Assembly: GCA_030454085.1 (NCBI GenBank)
Contig: JAKDJD010000036.1
Coordinates: forward strand, 1 to 23,095
Direction: 5' to 3'
From: Kocuria sp.
GTDB lineage: Bacteria > Actinomycetota > Actinomycetes > Actinomycetales > Micrococcaceae
DNA: 23,095 nucleotides
Below the pieces are notes generated by a model. That model did no database searches. It was given only the letters and a program-made list of their open reading frames with translations, and was not told the DNA's origin. Shown here one piece after another: positions 8,551-15,900 of this stretch. The position numbers and the translations under genes were made by a program. Numbering within the stretch: position 1 is the stretch's first letter; every line of letters begins with the position of its first letter.

Positions 8551-9327
8551 GTGGAACGCGAAATGCAGAATGACTGGGCCGAGCTGGTTGAAGAAATCCT
8601 TGCCCTGGCCGCGGCCCAGGCCAGAGCGCTGGGCCGGCAGCTGAAACTGTCCCGTGAACGTGTCGGCGAGGCGGTGAAACCGCCGAATTGGGCACCGAAG
8701 GACAAGAAGGAATGGGACCACCACGTCGAAATCAAGAACGAAGACGGAGAGCGGGTCGGCTACGCCGATACCTCCGATGAACTGGTCCAGGAATACCAAG
8801 ACGCGACGACAAATCAGGACGGCACGGTAGAAGCCGAGTCGGGTCCGATGCCGGAGGCCAAGGTAGATCAGTCACGGTTGATGTCGTTGGCCGGGACAAA
8901 ATGGGTCCGCACGGACTACCCCGCTGCAGATGGTGAGATTACCAGTGGGGATTTGGTCAACGACGAGACTGCCCACCAGTGGTTGACCGATCACGGATGG
9001 CAGGTCGTCACCCGTGAGGTGGACCCACAATCATTGGACCCCGGAAAAGCCTCCCTGGTCTCGGGGGCGGAAATGACCGTCCCGGAGTCTGTCCCGGAAG
9101 TCGTCGTCCGGTCTGGAACGGTGCAGACCGGACCGGAAACGACCACGCGCGTGGATGGGTTCGGGACCGTCAACGGTCAGGATGTCTCCGGGTGGGACGA
9201 GATCGCTAACAATGTTGCAGTCTCCGGGTCCACTGGTGGTGCCAGTGAGCAGGAACGAGAAGTCATCGATGCGGCCGCTCCGGCAGGGATGGCCGAGAAG
9301 GTGGACACGTCCGGCGTAAGTCACTGA
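8551..9327 (+). CDS. Hypothetical acidic protein between DUF4913-like gene and ssb
   Basis: The 258-aa protein is not recognised. Residues 1-45 are helical and Ala/Leu-rich (LVEEILALAAAQARALGRQL). A middle part contains WDHHVEIKNEDGERVGYAD and TDHGWQVVTREV. The last 100 residues are Val/Thr/Gly-rich and probably beta-strand or disordered. There are no membrane segments or obvious catalytic motif. I take the GTG at 8551 as start because AGGA at 8541-8544 (end of a GGAGGGTGAGGA purine run) is 6 nt away. An ATG at 8563 is the alternative. It sits 2 nt after the previous stop and is clearly part of that operon. A 65-nt gap separates it from ssb. Confidence 0.7.
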   Translation: MEREMQNDWAELVEEILALAAAQARALGRQLKLSRERVGEAVKPPNWAPKDKKEWDHHVEIKNEDGERVGYADTSDELVQEYQDATTNQDGTVEAESGPMPEAKVDQSRLMSLAGTKWVRTDYPAADGEITSGDLVNDETAHQWLTDHGWQVVTREVDPQSLDPGKASLVSGAEMTVPESVPEVVVRSGTVQTGPETTTRVDGFGTVNGQDVSGWDEIANNVAVSGSTGGASEQEREVIDAAAPAGMAEKVDTSGVSH

Positions 9328-9392
9328 CAAATATAGGTCCGCTGGCCAATACGGGGTGTAAGCGAACCGACATTGTGATGCAGGAGGCAACC

Positions 9393-9866
9393 ATGTCACG
9401 ACCGAAGATCGATGATTTCAAAGTCACCGGAAACCTGGTGGCGGACCCTAAAAACGTTCAAACGAATGCGGGGCGGAACCTGACGGTATTCCAGCTAGCG
9501 GAAAATAACCGGGTCTATGACCGGGAAGCCGGGCAGTGGAAAGACGCAGACCCGAACTTTTTCGACGTTGCCGTTGACGCCGACGACAAGCGTCTCGGGC
9601 ACTTGGCCGAGAACGTCGGGAATTCATTGCACAAGGGGGATCTGGTCTCGGTCGAGGGGGCCTACACCGCCACGCCGTACGTCAATTCCGATAACGATGT
9701 ACGGATGAACCATCGGGTATGGGCGAATGAGGTTGCGCCGTCCTTGCGATTCGCCACAGCCGAGATGACAAGGAATACCCCAGCTGCCTCAGCTGAGGCA
9801 GAAACGAGCCAGCAGATGGATTGGGACGTGGCGACCCCAGGCGGTCAAGGTCCGGAGATGGACTGA
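9393..9866 (+). CDS. ssb: Single-stranded DNA-binding protein (plasmid SSB)
   Basis: The 157-aa OB-fold protein coats single-stranded DNA during transfer or replication. VTGNLVADPK (11-20), the DREAGQWKDADPNFFDV segment (43-59), HLAENVGNSLHKGDLVSVEG (70-89) and VWANEVAPSLRFATAEMTR (109-127) follow the bacterial SSB pattern closely. The C-terminal tail is short and ends GQGPEMD. The canonical acidic tip (DDDIPF-like) that recruits host proteins is not present. AGGAGG at 9382-9387 lies 5 nt before the ATG at 9393. An in-frame GTG at 9375 is less likely. A plasmid-borne SSB fits a conjugation region, where it can protect the entering strand. A hairpin follows the stop. Confidence 0.93.
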   Translation: MSRPKIDDFKVTGNLVADPKNVQTNAGRNLTVFQLAENNRVYDREAGQWKDADPNFFDVAVDADDKRLGHLAENVGNSLHKGDLVSVEGAYTATPYVNSDNDVRMNHRVWANEVAPSLRFATAEMTRNTPAASAEAETSQQMDWDVATPGGQGPEMD

Positions 9867-9902
9867 CGGACCAGTTGTGGTGAATCGAGTGTAAGCGTTG
9901 TG

Positions 9903-9930
9903 TGGGGCGGCCAGTGATCTGGTCGCCCCA
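9903..9930 (+). terminator. Hairpin after ssb (terminator or attenuator)
   Basis: Arms TGGGGCGGCCAG and CTGGTCGCCCCA pair over 12 bp with one G-U wobble around a TGAT loop, then TTAATT follows. It ends the ssb transcript or partly limits read-through into the giant gene, whose ribosome site begins at about 9943. Confidence 0.65.
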
Positions 9931-9962
9931 TTAATTCATGTCCGGGAAGGACCAGTGCAGAC

Positions 9963-12900
9963 ATGGCCGAGATTTCTGACGAGAATGTGGATCAGGCACA
10001 GTTGTTCGATATCAATCAGGAGGGTGAGGATGACCCACAGGTTCGAGACGAATCCGGGGCTGGCACCGGAGGCAATGACAGAGGCGATTCAGGACCTGAA
10101 CACGGCCGAGGCGCTGGAGTGGGCGCAGGATCCGGACCGGTGGGCACGGATCGGAGAGGACCCGCCGGAGGAGATCAATCTGCAGGACGAGTTCGACCAG
10201 ACATATCCCCAGAAGAGTCTGGAACAGCCGGTGGTTCGGCAGGCGCAGCTGAGTCCGGTGCAGCTGGTTCTACTGAAGCGGGCGTGGATGGTTCAGATGA
10301 CCGACCGGACGCGACTGATGACCGACCCGATGGCCCCGGACGAGACGAAGCTGACACGGATCGTGGAGATGGTCCGTCAGGCCTAGAATTCCGGTCGGAA
10401 ACATTGATGGTTCCCTCGGGAGTAAAAGCGCGGGCGCGAGCAAATATCGACGCCATCCGACTGGTCAACACACTGAACAGGGAGCACAGAACCGCCACTG
10501 CGGCCGAACAACAAGTCTTGGCCGGGTACTCTTCCTGGGGTGCGGTGCCCGAGATCTTCGAGGACCGGGAAGACTGGGCCGACTTGGCAGCAGAGCTGCG
10601 TACTGTCCTTGACGGCGAGCAATACCATGCCGCCCGAATGAGCACGTTGAACGCCCACTACACGGACCCGGGAATCGTTGCGGCAATGTGGGAGCAACTG
10701 CGGTCGGCCGGGTTCGACGGCGGAACGGTGCTGGAACCGGGGTGCGGTTCGGGCAACTTCATGGCCCAGGCCCCTGAATCGGCGCAGATGGTCGGGATCG
10801 AAATCGACCCCATGACGGCCCAGATCGCCTCATACCTGCATCCGGACGCGACCGTTCGTACCGAAGGATTCGAGAAGACACGCTTGCCGGACGCTGGAAT
10901 CACTGCAGCGATCGGCAACGTCCCCTTCGGCGCATTCAGCCCCTTCGACCTGGCGGATAACTCCGAGAACCTGGCCATACACAATTACTTCATCCACAAA
11001 ACCATGAAGCACCTCGCACCGGGCGGCTACGGGGCCTTCGTGACCAGTAGCTGGACGATGGACGCGAAGTCTCGGACCAGCCGAGACGTTATCGCCGACC
11101 ATTCCGACCTGGTGGCGGGAGTCAGGTTGCCAGCCGGCGCGTTCTCCCGTGTCGCCGGTACCGAGGCGCAAACCGACATCCTCGTGTTTCGACGTCGTGA
11201 CCCGGAAGTACCCCGGAATGTGGAGGTGACCGAATCGTGGGTGGGTTCGGCATCAGAGACCGGGGAGATCAACGATGAACCGGTGACTGTAGCGACCTCG
11301 AAGTTCTTCCAGGAACACCCCGAATACGTGATGGGCACACCGGAGCTGAAACTGACCGGGTACCCGGCCAGGCCGGGCCTGGCCGTTACTGGTGAGACCG
11401 GACAGGCGCTGAACGAGGGGGTCCGGGCAGGGCTCTCGGCCCAGATCGGCACGGCGTCGGCGCGTGGGCTGGGGTACGATCCGGCAGTGGATGCTTCGGT
11501 GTCGTTGGAGGCACTGGCCCCGGGCGGACTGGTCGGGCCCGGAGAGCAACCGGGCTTCGCCGGTGAGGTGCTGATCAGCGAGACCGGTCGTTTGGTCCAG
11601 CGCGGGGCGGACTTCGGGTTGCACGAGGTCCCTTTGGGTCGTGGTGTGAGCCGGGATGAGGCCCAATCGTTGGTTCGGATCAAGACCCGGTTGCGATCAA
11701 TGATCGATACGGCGGCGACCGGGGAGGACGTCGAGCAGGCTCGTCAGGAGTTGGAAGGACTCTATGACCAGTACGTGGAGACGTACGGACCGATCAACAG
11801 GTTCACCATCAAGGCAGGTGCCCGACCCTCTGAGCGGACGATCAACGGGCGCGTGGAGAAGATGCGCAAACGCTGGGCGGCATCGTTCGAGGACCTGACC
11901 CGTGCCGAACGTGACGGATTGGAACCGGACGAGGAAACCGAGGCCGAATGGCGGGAAGCAGCCTCGGCCCCGGCAGCTGACACGAAGGTCCAGTCGCACC
12001 TGGTGTTCCTGCGCTCCGACCCGGATTTCGGGAAGCTACTGGGTCTGGAAATTTTCGATGAGACTGAGCAGTCGGCACGAAAGTCTCTGTACTTCTCCCC
12101 CGAGACGTTCGCGGCCATCGACGTGTCGAACCGGACCGCGGAGACGGTTGAGGACGCCCTGGCCATCAGCCTGGACGAGTCTCGGACGGTTGATGTGGAC
12201 AGGATCGGTCAGTTGCTCGACGTCGATGCCGAAACAGCCCGGCAGCGGCTGGGACAACTGGTCTTCGACGATCCCAGTACCGGTCGACTGGTCACGGCCG
12301 AATCGTATTTGTCTGGAGACGTGCGGGCGAAACAGCAGGCCGCGGTTCAGGCCCTGGAGTCCGATTCGAGGTACGGGGTCAATGTCCGGGCCCTGGCCGA
12401 GGTGGTTCCCGAGTGGGTCCCGATCTCACGAATTGAGGTGAAGCCAGGGGTGAAATATGTCACGGCGGGCCAGTACGAACGGTTCGTTTCCGAGACGTTC
12501 GGAGCTGCGGCCGAGATAAGGGAGAACCCCGAAGGGTCCGGGTGGGACGTCGAGAAGATCAGCAAGTCCAGACTGTCGGCCCGGGTCCGGTTCGAATACG
12601 GCACGGAGAGCGCCAACCCCAGCTGGATCCTGGGCCGGATGATGAACAACAAGCCGGTAACGGTGCACAAGACCGTATCCGTGGACGGCAAGGACCGGCG
12701 TGTACCGGATCAGAAGGCGACCACGGCGGCACGGCAAAAGGCAGCAGTGATTGCAGCAGCGTTCTCGGCCTGGGTCACCGATGATCCGGAACGGGTCGCC
12801 TCGATCGAGCAGCAGTTCAACCATGCGTTGAACTCGTATGTCGCACCGGACTATTCCGCAGCCGGTGACCGGTTGCAACTGCGCGGCCTGTCTCCGGACC

Positions 12901-15900
12901 GGGTGCCGCACGCATATCAGCGCGAAGCTGTGGCCCGGATTCTCGGAGAGCCTTCGGTGCTGTTGAACCATGTCGTCGGAGCAGGGAAGACCGGATCGAT
13001 GCTCATGGGCGCAATGGAGCTGCGGCGATCCGGGGTGGCAAAAAAGCCGTGGATGGTCGTCCCGAACCATTTGGTCGAACAGATCACACGCGAATTCTCG
13101 CAGTGGTACCCGGCCGCGAACACACTGATGATCCCGACCGGGATCAGCCCGGCCCAACGCAACAAATACATCGCCGCCTCAGCCGCGAATGACTGGGACG
13201 CAGTCATCTGCCCCCAGTCGGTGTTCTCGAAGATCAAGGTCTCGGACTCGAAAATCCGACGTTGGGTCCAAGAGGACATCGACGAAATGCAGCAGGCACG
13301 GAAGGAGACCAGCTCAGAGATGGGTGCCAAGGCCATTGCCGGGGCAATCAAGCGTGCCGAGAAACGACTCGAACGGATCAGTGCCGGTAAGGACGTCGGA
13401 GCCCGATTCGAAGAGACGGGCTGCGATTACCTCTTCGTTGATGAGGCGCACGAGTACAAAAATCTGGCCCGGCAGTCGGAATATCGAGAGCTGTCGGCCA
13501 GCGGCTCGGACATGGCCACCGATCTGGACTTCGCGTTGCGCAGTCTGCGAGAATCCAAGGCCGCACGGGCCGGTACGGAGGCAGACGCCCCGGCTGTGGT
13601 CACCTTTGCGACCGGTACGCCGGTGTCGAACTCGTTGGCTGAAATGTGGGTCATGGGCCACTACCTACGTCCTGACCTGATGGAGCGTTATGGTATGCCG
13701 ACCATTGACGGGTTCGGTACCGGGTTCACGAAGGCCTCCGAGTCGGTGGAGGTCAAACCCTCCGGCGTCGGGTTCCGCATCACCAACCGTGTGGCTTCGT
13801 TCACCAACGTCGAGGCGCTGATGCGCCTGTCCAGTGTCTACACCTCCACCGTGACCCGTTCCGAAATTCCCGGTGGTGTCCCGGAGAAAGCAACGGGCAA
13901 ACTGATCGGTCACGACCGGCCGGCCTCACCGGCCGTTGCGGAGAAAATGGCCGAACTCGTCGAGCGGGCAGAAAACCCGAGCGAATCGGACCAGTTGCTG
14001 GCAGTCCTCGGCGAAGCCCGGAAAGTGGCCCTAGATCCACGTCTGGCCGATGTAGAACCCGACGAAGACGGCGGCCGCGCCCGGCAGGTCGCCGAACAGA
14101 TCCTTCGGATCGAGACAGAAAACGCGGAAACGACCTACCTGACCTCCACCGGGGATACCTCCGAGCGGCGGGGTGGACTGCAATTAGCATTCTGCGATTT
14201 GGGGACCCCGACCGGCGAAGGGTTCAACATGTATCAGGGGGTGAAGGAGGAACTGGTCGCCGGCGGCATGGACGCATCGAAGATCGCGTTCATCCACGAC
14301 GCCGAAACAGACCAGGAGCGAACGGATTTGTTCAGTGCCGCCAAGGATGGGCGCATCAAAGTCCTGATCGGGTCCACGCAGAAGATGGGCACGGGCATGA
14401 ACGTCCAAGACCGAGTCACGGCCATTCATCACGTCGATATTCCGTGGCGTCCCTCCGATCTGGAACAGCGTGAAGGCCGGGCCTTCCGGCAGGGCAACCA
14501 GAACAAGACTGTGGAAGTCCACAACTACGTGACCGCAGGCACCTTCGATGCGTACATGTGGCAGACCATCAACCGGAAATCACTGTTTTTGGATCAGCTG
14601 CGCTCCGGTACCGCGACCGGGGAGGTCGAAGACATCGGCGGTCTGTCGATGTCTTCGCAGGAGATGATCGCCGCCGGAGCCGGGGACCCGCGAGTCGGCG
14701 ATTGGATGCGCATGAACACCAGGATTATCGAGTTGGAAAACGCCTCACGCGCCGAGCTGGGACAACGACACTCACTGGAGAAGGCGCTAGAGGCAGGCCG
14801 CGATCAACTGGACCGGTTGACCGGGCAACTACAGATGCTTCAGGAGGCGGCCCCGGCCGCGCCGGTCGGAGAGTTCCGAATGCGCATCGGCGGGCAGGTC
14901 TTTGACAATCGGGCCCGTGCAGGTGACCGGATGATCCACGGGCTGGAGCAGATGGCGGTCCGTTTCAGGCAGGACCCGACCGCCACGTTCGGATTGGCGA
15001 AACTCGGTGGCCTGACCGCGGTGGTCGGCTATGAGCCGAGCCACGGACAGGAGACATTGAGGATCAGTTTCGATGGTGTACCCGGGCTGAATGAGTCGGT
15101 GGCTGTAGCCGACCTTTTGGACGGGAGTGTGTCGGGAACGGGGTTGGCGACGCGGGTATGGAACCGGGTCAGCGAAGTCTCCGACGCGGCGGCGGCGACC
15201 GAACGGATGATCAGTACCACCAGGGAAGAGGTCGAAGGCTTGGAGGCGGCTGCTGAGGCCCAATCATCGGTGTTCTCGGGACAGGAAGAACTGGATCGGC
15301 TGCGAATTGACAGGGACGTCCTGGGGGCAGAACTGGGCTTGGATGTCGAAGACGACGATGAGGCCTCCGACGAGATGCTGACCGAGACGGAAATGCGGTC
15401 GTTGTTCCAAACCGAAGCTGTCGATCTGATGCGCTCCCGCGAAGGGGACGTCATCAATATCAGCAAGGCCGCCGGGGGCCTCTCCCCCGGTCTGTACACG
15501 GTACAGGTCGACGAGGACGGGAAACCTCATGCGATACCGGAGGGTTCTGCCGGTGAGGCACGACCGTTGACGTACGCACACGACGGAGACCTGGTCGCAC
15601 GCCGTCGGGATGTCCTGACGTCGTTCGAGAATGAATTGCTCGAGTCCGGCGAGGATGATCTGGTATGCGATCGGGCCACGCTGGTCCGAGCTGCGGAAAC
15701 TGGTGAGACGGTCACAGTGGTCGGGACCCCCACCGTGACAGACGGTGGCGAGGAAACCGAGACAGCGGCCGAAGGAGTGTTCACGGGCCGGTTGGTGGAA
15801 ACCGTGACCGAAGGGCCGACCAGAACGCGGGTCGAACTGGCCCTCGCTGAGGGGTCACACGTGCGGGTGGACCTGCCGTACAAGGGCATGGGGCCGGTCG

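Noticed and set aside
9324..9352. Promoter before ssb (CTGACA and CAATAC)
   Set aside because: The spacing is right, but the -10 match is poor. I could not separate it from chance.
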